From the NCBI RefSeq assembly GCF_000422485.1, contig NZ_KE383847.1, forward strand, positions 379,084-438,588: a stretch of DNA of 59,505 nt, read 5' to 3'. The notes below the pieces were generated by a model, which had not been told where the DNA came from, ran no database searches, and worked only from the letters and a program-made list of their open reading frames with translations. How positions within the stretch are numbered: position 1 is the stretch's first letter; every line of letters starts with the position of its first letter. Positions 8,227 through 16,175 of this stretch are shown here, in pieces. A program made the position numbers and the translations under genes. This DNA is from Paenibacillus pasadenensis DSM 19293 (GTDB taxonomy: Bacteria > Bacillota > Bacilli > Paenibacillales > Paenibacillaceae).

Positions 8227-9027
8227 ATGGAAATGGAGGAGCATCCGCCGCTGACGAAGAGCGGCATCCGGAACGAATTGAAGGCCATGGGCGTGAGCGA
8301 AGGCATGACGCTGCTCGTCCATTCGTCGCTGAAATCGTTCGGCCGGTGGATCGCGGGAGGCAGCCAGGCGGTCGTCGAAGCGCTGGAGGAGGCGGTCGGC
8401 CCGTCCGGCACGCTCGTCATGCCGACCCAGACGGCCGACCTCTCCGAGCCGTCCAACTGGAGCCGGCCTCCGGTGCCGGAATCGTGGTGGGCGGTCATCC
8501 GCGAGGAGATGCCGCCGTATCGGCCGGACCTGACGCCGACGAGGGCGATGGGAGCGGTCGTCGAGGCGTTCCGTCGGCAAGAGGGCACCCGGCGCAGCGC
8601 GCATCCGCAGGTGAGCTTCGCCGCGCGCGGGCCGCTCGCCGAGGCAATTGCGGGGGAGCATCCGCTTGTCCCTCCCCTCGGTGAATCCTCTCCGCTTGGA
8701 CGGCTGTACGAGCAAGGGGCCTATGTGCTGCTGCTCGGCGTCGGCCACGACCGCAGCACGTCCCTGCATCTGGCGGAGCACCGGGCGTCATGGCCGGGCA
8801 AGAGCTGGATGCGCCAGGGCGCCCCGATGCTCGTCGACGGCGAGCGCCGCTGGGTCGAGTACGAGGAGCTCGCTTACGACGACAGCGATTTTACGGTGAT
8901 CGGCGAAGCGTTCGAGGCCGCCTGCCCGCAAGCGAGCCGGGCCCGCATCGGAGACTCCCTCGTCCGGCTGATGCCGATGCGGGAGCTGGTCGACTTCGCG
9001 GCGCGGCGGATGGCGCTTCGCGCCTGA
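8227..9027 (+). CDS. AAC(3)-family N-acetyltransferase
   Basis: This 266-residue enzyme belongs to the aminoglycoside 3-N-acetyltransferase/YokD family, which uses acetyl-CoA. It shows LLVHSSLKSFG near the N-terminus, GTLVMPTQTADLSEP, the RRSAHPQVSFAARGP block and HLAEHRA, in canonical order and at the usual length. A GAAGAGGGGG site precedes the ATG. Chromosomal members often act on other amine substrates, so resistance is not implied. It stands alone between two terminators. Confidence 0.88.
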   Translation: MEMEEHPPLTKSGIRNELKAMGVSEGMTLLVHSSLKSFGRWIAGGSQAVVEALEEAVGPSGTLVMPTQTADLSEPSNWSRPPVPESWWAVIREEMPPYRPDLTPTRAMGAVVEAFRRQEGTRRSAHPQVSFAARGPLAEAIAGEHPLVPPLGESSPLGRLYEQGAYVLLLGVGHDRSTSLHLAEHRASWPGKSWMRQGAPMLVDGERRWVEYEELAYDDSDFTVIGEAFEAACPQASRARIGDSLVRLMPMRELVDFAARRMALRA

Positions 9028-9131
9028 GGCGGCGCGCCGTCCGTGCGGCGCGACGGTTCGGCGCCAGGGAGCGGACGATGCCTCGGCCCGTGCGGGGGCG
9101 GATGGGAAGCAAGGCGGCAGCAAGGCAGCAA

Positions 9132-9166
9132 GGCCGGAAGCGGAACGTCGAGCTTCCGGCCTTTTT
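9132..9166 (+). terminator. Intrinsic terminator after the acetyltransferase gene
   Basis: A perfect 10-bp stem, GGCCGGAAGC/GCTTCCGGCC, with a 10-nt loop is followed by TTTTT. Confidence 0.9.
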
Positions 9167-9231
9167 GGCGCCGGTCCGGGCATAGGAACGCCGCCGGGCG
9201 GCTACCCTACCCGGGAAGGGAAGGGATCCAG

Positions 9232-10614
9232 ATGGCGAAGCAGGAAGCAAAAGGACTGCCTTGGTGGCAGCTGTCCTTGTTCGGAGCGGGCTGCACGATC
9301 GGCACCGCCTTTTTCCTCGGCTCCGGCATCGCGGCGCGCACGAGCGGCTGGCTGGCGCTGCCCGTATTCGCTGCCGTGGCCTTAGCCACCTATTTCGTCT
9401 ACGAGGCGCTCGCCCGGATGACCGCGGAGCATCCGGACAAAGGCTCGTTCCGCACCTATGCCGGCGAGGCCTACGGACGCTGGGCGGCATTCGGCACCGG
9501 CTGGATCTATTGGTTCTCCGAGCTGCTCATCCTCGGCGGCACGCTGACCGCGCTCGGCCTGTTCAGCCAGGCATGGCTGCCCGCCGTGCCGCTGTGGGCG
9601 TTCGCCGGCGGCTACGCCGTGCTGGCGCTGCTCGTCGTCGTGCTCGGCTCCAAGGGCATCAACGCCGCAGAAAACATGTTCGCCGTCGTCAAGATCGCCG
9701 CCGTCATCGGCTTCATCGGCGTCTGCGCCTGGTGGCTGCTGCGCGGCTTGGCCTCTCCCGCGGAAGCTCCGGACAGCTGGCGGGAGGCGGCTGCGCCGGG
9801 CTGGGGCGGCGCCTGGAGAGGGCTGCTGTACGGGTTCTACGCGTTCAGCGGCATCGAGGTCATGGGCTTCATGGCGGCGGGGCTGCGCAAGCCCGAGGAA
9901 GCGCCCAAGGCAGGCGCCTTCATGCTCGCGCTGATCGCCGTGCTGTACATCGGCTCGGTCGCCCTCGCGATGCTGCTCGTGCCGGCAGCCTCGATGAAGC
10001 CGGATGCGAGCCCCCTGATCCTGGCTCTGGACGGACTTGGCCTGACGGCGCTGCGGCATGCTCTGAACGGGGTGCTGATCGTATCCGGATTCAGCATCCT
10101 CGTCGCCTCGCTGTACGGCGTATCGACGATGCTCGTCACGCTTGCGGAGGGCGGCGACGCTCCGGCCTGGGCCGGGCGGACCTGGGGCAAGCGCAAGCTG
10201 CCCGCCGCCGCGCTGCTCGTCAACGCCGCCGGGATGGGCGTGTCCGTCGTGCTGGCGCTGCTGCTTCCGCGCAGCCTGTTCGAGCATCTGGCGACGGCGG
10301 GAGGGCTCGTCCTTCTCTATGTCTGGACGATCATCGCGCTGTCTTATCTCAAGCTCGGCCGTCCCGGAGCGTGGGGGCGGATCAAGGCTTGGACGGCGAT
10401 CGGCCTGATGGCCGCCGCCGCGTCCGGCGCGCTGTCCGAGCCCGCCGGCCGTCCCGGCTTTTATGCCAGCCTCGCCATCGCCGCGGCCGTGGCCGGCGCG
10501 ACGCTCGTCATGCACCGGCGCTGGAGCGCCGCCGCCGGGCAGCAGCGGCTGCGCGAGTATGCCCGCGCCCGCCGCCGCTCGCCGGGAGGCCGGGAGGGCG
10601 GAGGCGCCGTGTGA
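9232..10614 (+). CDS. APC-family amino acid permease
   Basis: This 460-residue integral membrane protein has about twelve hydrophobic segments. TM1 carries the family motif GAGCTIGTAFFLGSGIA; further family blocks are GINAAENMFAVVKIAAV and YAFSGIEVMGFMAAGLRKPEEAPKA. It probably imports an amino acid or amine by proton or sodium symport. The frame is open further upstream (to 9043), but the ATG at 9232 follows a GGGAAGGGA site and gives the usual N-terminus. It converges on the YqcI-like gene with only 41 bp between stops. The substrate is unknown. Confidence 0.88.
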   Translation: MAKQEAKGLPWWQLSLFGAGCTIGTAFFLGSGIAARTSGWLALPVFAAVALATYFVYEALARMTAEHPDKGSFRTYAGEAYGRWAAFGTGWIYWFSELLILGGTLTALGLFSQAWLPAVPLWAFAGGYAVLALLVVVLGSKGINAAENMFAVVKIAAVIGFIGVCAWWLLRGLASPAEAPDSWREAAAPGWGGAWRGLLYGFYAFSGIEVMGFMAAGLRKPEEAPKAGAFMLALIAVLYIGSVALAMLLVPAASMKPDASPLILALDGLGLTALRHALNGVLIVSGFSILVASLYGVSTMLVTLAEGGDAPAWAGRTWGKRKLPAAALLVNAAGMGVSVVLALLLPRSLFEHLATAGGLVLLYVWTIIALSYLKLGRPGAWGRIKAWTAIGLMAAAASGALSEPAGRPGFYASLAIAAAVAGATLVMHRRWSAAAGQQRLREYARARRRSPGGREGGGAV

Positions 10615-10655
10615 AGGGGCATTTCTCGGGGCGAGGCGTCCCGCAGGCGCTCACG

Positions 10656-11567
10656 CTACGACGGTGTTGCCGGGGGCAGAGAGCTCACCTTGGCGATCGG
10701 GCCTGCCGGACCGGACGGGCGGACGGGTCCGAGGACGCCGTCCTCCGCAGCGGCGGCTTCCGCAGGCGAGGAGCCTGGAGCGGGGGAGCCGGCGCCGGAG
10801 GACGGCGGAGCTTCCGCTTCTTCGGCGCGGCCGAGCCGCCCGCTCAGGAACGGACAGCGCGAGAGGGCGCTGTCGTCATCCCTCAGGAAGTATTGCTGCC
10901 ACTCGAGATTGTCGGATTGACCGTACCACTTGAGCGCGGGATGGGCGGGAACCTCGTCGTATGCGGCCAGGCGGGAGCGGATGAGCGTCTTCATCTTGCG
11001 TCCGAGCGTGGTGGAGTCGTTGATCGCCTGGAACACCCAGCGCGGCTGGAAGGCGGCAAGCATGACCGGGAACGAACGGCTGCGACGGAGCCGATGCGCC
11101 GGGGTGGCGCAGAAGGCGAAGTACGGCTCGCCGCCGTAGCAGAACTCCCACTCGTGATGATGCGGATCGCGGGGAATCCCCGCGGGCCAAGGCTGCTTGT
11201 CGCGGAGCGAAGCGCGGCGCAGCAGCGACCAGAACCAGGACTCGAACCGCTCGACCGGGACGCCGGCGATCGCCGGCGGCGTATGGAAAAAAACGGCGAG
11301 CGAAGCGTACTTGCCGGTGCCGGGCGATAGGGGGCCGTACTGCTCCAGCAGGGAGGCGAGATCGTTTGCCGCTTGCGGCGTTCGCGGATCGGCGGCGAAG
11401 CCGTAGCGCAGCTGGCCGCTCAAATACCCCTGGCGTCCGGGAACGCAGGGGTAGGTGTCGCCTTCGTCGGCGATCATGGCGCCGAATTCGCGCCAGGCCG
11501 CCTGCTGCCACGGCTCGAGCGCAGAGCCCGTCTCGTCGAGGGTGCGTTTGTCGTAAAGCGTCGCCAT
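10656..11567 (-). CDS. YqcI/YcgG family protein with low-complexity tail
   Basis: This 303-residue protein belongs to the YqcI/YcgG family of unknown function. Recognisable blocks are YPCVPGRQGYLSGQLRYGF, LAVFFHTPP, HHHEWEFCYGGEPYFAFC and FQPRWVFQAIND. The last about 60 residues are Ala/Pro/Ser/Gly-rich low complexity beyond the normal domain. A much longer open frame extends upstream but is an opposite-phase shadow of the lysE-like gene; the ATG at 11567 follows an AGGAGG site with 9-nt spacing. Family members may be heme- or metal-related oxygenase-like proteins, but no activity is established. Confidence 0.85.
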   Translation of the reverse strand: MATLYDKRTLDETGSALEPWQQAAWREFGAMIADEGDTYPCVPGRQGYLSGQLRYGFAADPRTPQAANDLASLLEQYGPLSPGTGKYASLAVFFHTPPAIAGVPVERFESWFWSLLRRASLRDKQPWPAGIPRDPHHHEWEFCYGGEPYFAFCATPAHRLRRSRSFPVMLAAFQPRWVFQAINDSTTLGRKMKTLIRSRLAAYDEVPAHPALKWYGQSDNLEWQQYFLRDDDSALSRCPFLSGRLGRAEEAEAPPSSGAGSPAPGSSPAEAAAAEDGVLGPVRPSGPAGPIAKVSSLPPATPS

Positions 11568-11659
11568 GCGTCCATGCTCCTCCTTTTTCCATCCTGCCAT
11601 CGTATGACAGGAGCGGAAGGGAGGTGTACGTCCGCCCGCATGCCGGAGCGGCGACGACG

Positions 11660-11693
11660 CGCGGACGACGCGCGGACGACGCGCGTCGTCCGC
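11660..11693. repeat. Triple 11-bp repeat ending in a perfect inverted repeat
   Basis: Three near-contiguous copies of the GC-rich unit GCGGACGACGC are followed at once by GCGTCGTCCGC, giving an 11-bp perfect stem with essentially no loop at 11671-11693. It lies between the lysE-like and yqcI-like genes and may act as a Rho-independent-like block, though there is no T-tract. Confidence 0.7.
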
Positions 11694-11779
11694 GTCGTTC
11701 AGCTGCTTTCGCCGCTTGTCGCGTTCCGTGTCGGCGCCCTCTCCCGACGGAGCTTCGGCGGAACGCCCGGGGCCCCCGC

Positions 11780-12406
11780 TCAGGCGGCCAGCTCGACGAC
11801 CGCCTTCCATCCGAAGTACAGCCCGAATACGAGCAGCGACAGCCCGGCCGCGCCGGAGATGCCCTGCAGCAGGCGGCTGCTTGCGAAGCGCCGCAGCGTG
11901 CTGGCCAGCGTCGCCATGACGATGTCCCAGAGCAGGATGCCGGCGAAGATGCCGGTGCTGTGCAGCAGCAGCATCGACAGCCCGCCTTGCCCGGAGCTGC
12001 CGGCGATGATCGAGCCGTAGATGCCGAGCCAGAACAGGATGTTCAGCGGGTTGAGCAGCGCCATGAGGAAGCCGGAGCGCAGCGAGTCCAGGCGCGACGC
12101 GTCCGCAGTCCCGCGGCCGGCCAGCGGCAGCGAGGAGGAGCGCATCGTCTCGATGCCGGTGTACACCAGCACGAAGAACCCGAACGACCAGAGCAGCGTG
12201 CGCATGAAGGCGGTATCGAGAAAGTGGGCGACGCCGAAGTAGATCATCAGCATGTAGAGCGCGTCCGCCGCCATCGCGCCGAGCCCGACGAGCCAGGCAT
12301 GCAGGAACCCGTAGCGGGCTCCGCGGTCGAGCTGGGCCGCGTTGATCGGCCCGATCGGAGCGCTCAGCGACAAGCCCAGCACGACATACGTCAAGAAAGC
12401 ATTCAC
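11780..12406 (-). CDS. LysE/RhtB-family amino acid exporter
   Basis: This 208-residue protein has about six hydrophobic segments and the family N-terminus with SLSAPIGPINAAQLDRGARYG and GAMAADALYMLMIYFGVA, then NPLNILFWLGIYG. These are the conserved LysE motifs, including the Pro-Ile-Gly-Pro and Asn-Pro elements. The likely role is efflux of an amino acid or derivative across the cytoplasmic membrane. A GGGAGGG site precedes the ATG. The region upstream holds a dyad at its probable transcription start. Confidence 0.87.
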   Translation of the reverse strand: MNAFLTYVVLGLSLSAPIGPINAAQLDRGARYGFLHAWLVGLGAMAADALYMLMIYFGVAHFLDTAFMRTLLWSFGFFVLVYTGIETMRSSSLPLAGRGTADASRLDSLRSGFLMALLNPLNILFWLGIYGSIIAGSSGQGGLSMLLLHSTGIFAGILLWDIVMATLASTLRRFASSRLLQGISGAAGLSLLVFGLYFGWKAVVELAA

Positions 12407-12427
12407 CTTGCATCCCTCCCCGGAGTC

Positions 12428-12457
12428 GACCAGGCCTGCCTGGTCAAGCTCATTGTA
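12428..12457 (-). promoter_or_regulatory. Candidate -10 element and palindromic operator of the lysE-like gene
   Basis: On the minus strand TACAAT (12457-12452) is followed 6 nt later by the perfect dyad GACCAGGC/GCCTGGTC (12428-12445). A dyad at the expected start site fits repressor binding. It could instead be a T-less terminator of the DUF1989 gene. Confidence 0.4.
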
Positions 12458-12485
12458 TTCCGGGGCTGTCCTTTCTCATGCCTGC

Positions 12486-13091
12486 TTAGGCATCCTGCGG
12501 TCCGAATACCTCGACGCGGATCGGCGTGCAGACGTATCCGTTGCATTCGCTTTCCGAGCAGGGGCAGGCGGAGATGGCGCAGATCAGGTCCGCCTCCGCC
12601 CGCAGCTCGATCGCGTCGCCCGCGCGCGAGGTCGGACGCTTGACGGCGATGCTGCCGTCCGGGCCGATGACCGTGTTCATGAACAGGTTGAACGGGTAGT
12701 GCTGGTCGGGCTCCGGCAGGCCGTAGGCGGCGAGCGCGCGGCTCAGGTTGTCATGGCAGCTGGCGTGCTCCTTCTTGCCGTACAGCACCTCGTACATTTC
12801 CCGCCGGCACGCGGCGTTGATGAAGTCGTGCACGCCGCAGTCGTCGCGCAGCACGGTCAGGATCGGACGATATTTGTTGGAGTAAAGGATGTCGCCCGGA
12901 ACGACCTTCATCTTGCGCAGCGCGTCCATCGTGACGTTCGGGTCGATCCGCTCGGACGGATCGTCCGCTCGGTAGACGACGAAGTCGGCGACCTGCTCGC
13001 CTTGCACGTCGGTGACGCGGATCGTCTGGCCTTGGCGGACGCGGAAGCCGAAGCCTTCCGTTGCCGGCACGAGCCGGTCGAGCTTTTCCAT
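12486..13091 (-). CDS. DUF1989 / urea carboxylase-associated family protein
   Basis: The 201-residue protein belongs to DUF1989, found beside urea carboxylase or guanidine-degradation genes in many bacteria. Visible family features are RVRQGQTIRVTDVQGEQVAD, the NVTMDALRKMKVVPGDILYS block, CGVHDFINAACRRE, FNLFMNTVIGPDG and a C-terminal CPCSESECNGY cysteine cluster that may bind metal. No urea carboxylase or carboxyguanidine deiminase lies next to it here, so its substrate is open. It is divergent from the thioesterase gene. Confidence 0.85.
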   Translation of the reverse strand: MEKLDRLVPATEGFGFRVRQGQTIRVTDVQGEQVADFVVYRADDPSERIDPNVTMDALRKMKVVPGDILYSNKYRPILTVLRDDCGVHDFINAACRREMYEVLYGKKEHASCHDNLSRALAAYGLPEPDQHYPFNLFMNTVIGPDGSIAVKRPTSRAGDAIELRAEADLICAISACPCSESECNGYVCTPIRVEVFGPQDA

Positions 13092-13205
13092 GGGTGCGTT
13101 CGCCTCCTGCTTGAGGATGTGGGGGCGTCCGAAGGCGGCTTCTCGGACGGACCCATCCTCTTAATATGGCTGCCGCAGTCTCGCCCCATGCGGACGGGCG
13201 CCCGG

Positions 13206-13235
13206 TTGTGCCCGGCACCGGCGGCATGCTATCCT
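13206..13235 (+). promoter_or_regulatory. Candidate sigma-A promoter of the thioesterase gene
   Basis: TTGTGC and TATCCT are spaced by 18 bp, about 55 bp upstream of the ATG. Confidence 0.35.
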
Positions 13236-13290
13236 GCTTGATGACAAGACCGATCGGCGGCCGCCGACGGGAATAAAGGAGACCTGCATC

Positions 13291-13755
13291 ATGAGCAAGG
13301 GCGCATTCATGGGAGAGGACCGGCAGGCTTGGCTGGACTCCTTTTCCTTCTCGATTCCGCTGAAGATCCGCTATTGCGAGACGGACATGCTGGGACATGT
13401 CAATAATGTGAGCTATTTCATGTACTTCGAGCAGGGAAGGATCGAGTACTTCGAGAATTTGGAACTGACGGAAGATTTATTCAGCCAGAAAACCGTATCC
13501 GTCGTCGCCGACCTGGAGTGCCAGTACCTGGATCAGATCTATCTCAAGGACGCGCTGCGCCTGCATGTCAAGACGGCCCGGATCGGCCGCTCGTCGATCG
13601 ACATCCACTATGCGCTGACGGTCGACGGCAAGCTCAAGGCCGCCGGCCGGGGCGCGATCGTCCTGATCGACACGGCCGGCGGCCGCCCGACGCCGATTCC
13701 CGAGCGGGCGCGCGAGGCGATCCGCCGCTTCGAGGGACCTCGGCTGGAGGAGTAG
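13291..13755 (+). CDS. Acyl-CoA thioesterase, hotdog fold (4HBT/YbgC-FadM type)
   Basis: This 154-residue single-hotdog protein would hydrolyse acyl-CoA thioesters. The motif RYCETDMLGHVNNVSYFMYFE contains the catalytic Asp and the HVNN loop of 4-hydroxybenzoyl-CoA thioesterase relatives; VVADLECQYLDQIYLKD matches the second conserved block. A GGAGA site lies upstream of the ATG. The chain length of the substrate cannot be read. The stop is about 220 bp before the glycosyltransferase, with no clear terminator between. Confidence 0.9.
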   Translation: MSKGAFMGEDRQAWLDSFSFSIPLKIRYCETDMLGHVNNVSYFMYFEQGRIEYFENLELTEDLFSQKTVSVVADLECQYLDQIYLKDALRLHVKTARIGRSSIDIHYALTVDGKLKAAGRGAIVLIDTAGGRPTPIPERAREAIRRFEGPRLEE

Positions 13756-13973
13756 CCCGCCTTAGGTCCAGGTCCAAAAACCGGCTGCGGCCCGAAGGCG
13801 GACCGAGGTCCGCCGGGGTAAGCTTTTCTTCAGGGAAATTCGTACATCATGTGGCGGCGGAAAAGCTGCGCAGACTATTTTTCGCCCTTGTCCCGTATGT
13901 ATATCGTAGCGAGCCGCTCCTGGTCCCGGAACGAGACCCGGGAGGGCGGCCGCAGCCAGAGGAGGAAGCGTAC

Positions 13974-15224
13974 GTGCACGCGAGCAGCCAGCATCGAATT
14001 CTAGTCCTGACCGGGACGCTGGGCGAAGGCCACAACCAGGCCGCGCGGGCGATCGCGGAGGCGGCCGCGGGAGCCGCCCCGAACGCCGAGGTGACGATCG
14101 TGGACTACATGAAATGGACGCACCCGAAGCTCCACTCGGTCGGACGGTTCTGCTACATGCAGGGCATCAAGGGGCTGCCGTCGGTGTACGGCGTCCTCTA
14201 CCGGGCGACGCGCGAGGAGAACCGTCTGTCGCTGCTGTTCAAGCAGCTGCGCACGTTCCGCACGGAGCGCATGCTCCAGCTGCTCGAGGAGCTGCGGCCG
14301 ACGGTCGTCGTCTGCACGTTTCCGGCTGCGGCCGCGGCCATGTCCTACCTGCGTCTCAGCCGGCTGACGCGCGTGCCGACCGTCACCGTGCTCACCGACT
14401 ACGCCCGGCACAGCTACTGGATCCATCCCGGCACGGACCGCTACATCGTCGGCGCCGAGCCGATCCGCGAGGCGCTCATCGCGAGCGGCGTGTCGCCGTC
14501 GCGGGTCGTGGCCACGGGCATCCCGGTGCGCCGCCAGTTCGGCCAGCGCCATGACCGCGCGGAGCTGCGCCGCAAGCACGGCCTCGACCCGCAGCTGCCG
14601 ACGATCCTCGTCATGGGCGGCGGCGACGGCCTGATCGGACGCAGCGTCATGCGCCTCGTCGAGGAGCAGGGCGGGCTTCCGAGCGCGCAGTTCGTCATCG
14701 TATGCGGGCGCAACGAGCGCCTGCGCCGCCAGCTGGAGGAGCGGACGCGCGGCGCCTGCGGCGGGCATCGGATCGTCGTGACGGGCTACGTGCCGTACGT
14801 GCACGAGCTGATGGCGGCGGCCGACGTCATGGTGACCAAGCCGGGCGGACTGACCGTCTCCGAGGCGCTCGCGCAGGAGCTGCCGATGATCCTGTTCAAG
14901 CCGATTCCGGGGCAGGAGCAGGAGAACTCGGCCTACCTGGCCGGCCTCGGCGCGGCTCTGGAGGCGGGCAGCCGCGGCGAGCTGATGGAGCGCTTGCGCC
15001 AGGTGCTGGAGCATGGCGCGCTGCGCGACCGGCTGCGCCGCAACGCGTCGCGCCACAAGCCGGTCGCAGGCGCGAGCCGCGCGCTTCAGGAGATCCTGGA
15101 GCTCCAGGATCTCCGCCGCGCGCCGACGGCTGCGGAGGCGTCCGCGCTGGACGCCGCCGTCGCCGCGGCCGTTGCCGGCGGCGCCGCGCTCCAAGCCTCC
15201 GCCGCTGCGGCGGCGCAGGCTTGA
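13974..15224 (+). CDS. Processive diacylglycerol glycosyltransferase (UgtP/MGDG-synthase family)
   Basis: The 416-residue protein combines an N-terminal MGDG-synthase domain (TGTLGEGHNQAARAI and VDYMKWTHP) with a C-terminal GT28-type nucleotide-sugar-binding domain (MGGGDGLIG, VTGYVPYVHELMAAADVMVTKPGG, then an EALAQELP block). It would transfer glucose or galactose to diacylglycerol, making membrane glycolipid and the anchor precursor of lipoteichoic acid. The frame is open far upstream in a shadow, but the GTG at 13974 follows AGAGGAGG with 8-nt spacing. The last about 40 residues are Ala-rich low complexity. Confidence 0.88.
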   Translation: MHASSQHRILVLTGTLGEGHNQAARAIAEAAAGAAPNAEVTIVDYMKWTHPKLHSVGRFCYMQGIKGLPSVYGVLYRATREENRLSLLFKQLRTFRTERMLQLLEELRPTVVVCTFPAAAAAMSYLRLSRLTRVPTVTVLTDYARHSYWIHPGTDRYIVGAEPIREALIASGVSPSRVVATGIPVRRQFGQRHDRAELRRKHGLDPQLPTILVMGGGDGLIGRSVMRLVEEQGGLPSAQFVIVCGRNERLRRQLEERTRGACGGHRIVVTGYVPYVHELMAAADVMVTKPGGLTVSEALAQELPMILFKPIPGQEQENSAYLAGLGAALEAGSRGELMERLRQVLEHGALRDRLRRNASRHKPVAGASRALQEILELQDLRRAPTAAEASALDAAVAAAVAGGAALQASAAAAAQA

Positions 15225-15273
15225 GGCTGGACTGCTGGCGGCGGAACCGCGCCGCGGCATCGAATAGGATGAA

Positions 15274-15299
15274 GGAGCAGGCCGAGCCTGCTCCTTTTT
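15274..15299 (+). terminator. Intrinsic terminator after the glycosyltransferase
   Basis: A perfect 9-bp stem GGAGCAGGC/GCCTGCTCC with a 3-nt loop is followed by TTTTT. Confidence 0.92.
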
Positions 15300-15346
15300 G
15301 CTGTTCGCCGGATTCGGGCCGTCTCGACCGGCTGCCGTGCTTTCTT

Positions 15347-15583
15347 TGAAGGGGTCCGGACTGCCGTCATGCCTCGGATTGGAGCGTCCATCGCTCGCTG
15401 AGGGGATCCGGACTGCCGTCGCGCCTCGAATTGGAGCGTCCATCGCTCGCTGAAGGGGTCCGGACTGCCGTCGTGCCTAGCCTTGCAGCGTCCATCGCTC
15501 GCTGAAGGGGTCCGGACTGCTGTCGCGCCTAGCCTTGCAGCGTCCATCGCTTGCTGACGGGGTCCGGACTGCCGTCGCGCCGC
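15347..15583. repeat. 52-bp tandem repeat array, about 4.5 copies
   Basis: The marker CTGCCGTC recurs at 15361, 15413, 15465, 15517 (as CTGCTGTC) and 15569, exactly 52 bp apart. Every unit has the palindrome GTCCGGAC (or a one-base variant) and a second dyad AGCG-TCCAT-CGCT. Copies differ by a few bases, so this array is older than the one at 1-561. It is intergenic, and 52 bp does not preserve reading frame. Confidence 0.9.
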
Positions 15584-15604
15584 TCGTCCCTGTACAGCTT
15601 GAAG

Positions 15605-15806
15605 CAAGCTAACGACGACTCAGACGGTTGCAGGCGGAAAAACAGCCATTTCCAAGAGATAACGACGCGTGAGAAGCTTAGCGGCTAAAAGAGGGCCCAT
15701 CCAGGTTCTATATCCCGATAATAGGGATTCTTAGCGTCTGAGGAGTCGTAAGCTTGAAAGAAAAGCGAGAAAAGGGCTTCTAAGCGTCTGAGGCGTCGTA
15801 AGCTTC
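15605..15806. repeat. Dispersed direct and inverted copies of a 21-bp motif
   Basis: AGCGTCTGAGG-GTCGTAAGCTT occurs at 15732-15755 and 15783-15805, 50 bp apart. An inverted relative (AAGCTAACGACGACTCAGACG) lies at 15605-15627, and a degenerate one near 15659. Together they could form long cruciforms. The rest of 15225-16175 shows no gene. Confidence 0.65.
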
Positions 15807-16175
15807 TGGAGCTAGAGAGCTGGGGAGCTGGGGAGCAAGAGCCGGAGGAGCAGGAAGAGCGGAGCCGAATAAGCAGCAAGCGGTCAGCGGTCGGAAAGCC
15901 TGGGAAACACGCGGAGCGGATCGCGCTCGCGGCCGCAGCGCGTGCCGGCCATCCGCTTCCCCTTCCTGCTTGAATACGCTATCATAGGGAAAAAGAATGA
16001 GCGCGCCCTTCATTTCTTCAACCTGGAATTCGATGAAAATGAAGGAAATCAACCTTCGAGGCAATCGTTTCCCTCCAAAAAAAGACTGGCTTCCGCCCGC
16101 ATCCTTCACTATCATGGTAGGAAACATGCCATGAAGCTCGTCTCGCATCTACGGTTTTCAGCAGGAGGCATCCCG

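Noticed and set aside
11568-12413. Upstream extension of the YqcI-like ORF to 585 aa
   Set aside because: The extension overlaps the well-supported lysE-like gene in another frame; the true start has AGGAGG at 11567.
12486-13755. A urea/guanidine utilisation locus around the DUF1989 gene
   Set aside because: No urea carboxylase, allophanate hydrolase or transporter of that pathway is adjacent.
15942-16175. N-terminal extension of the sensor kinase
   Set aside because: Lacks a ribosome site, and an AGGAGG-preceded ATG immediately before TM1 is available.
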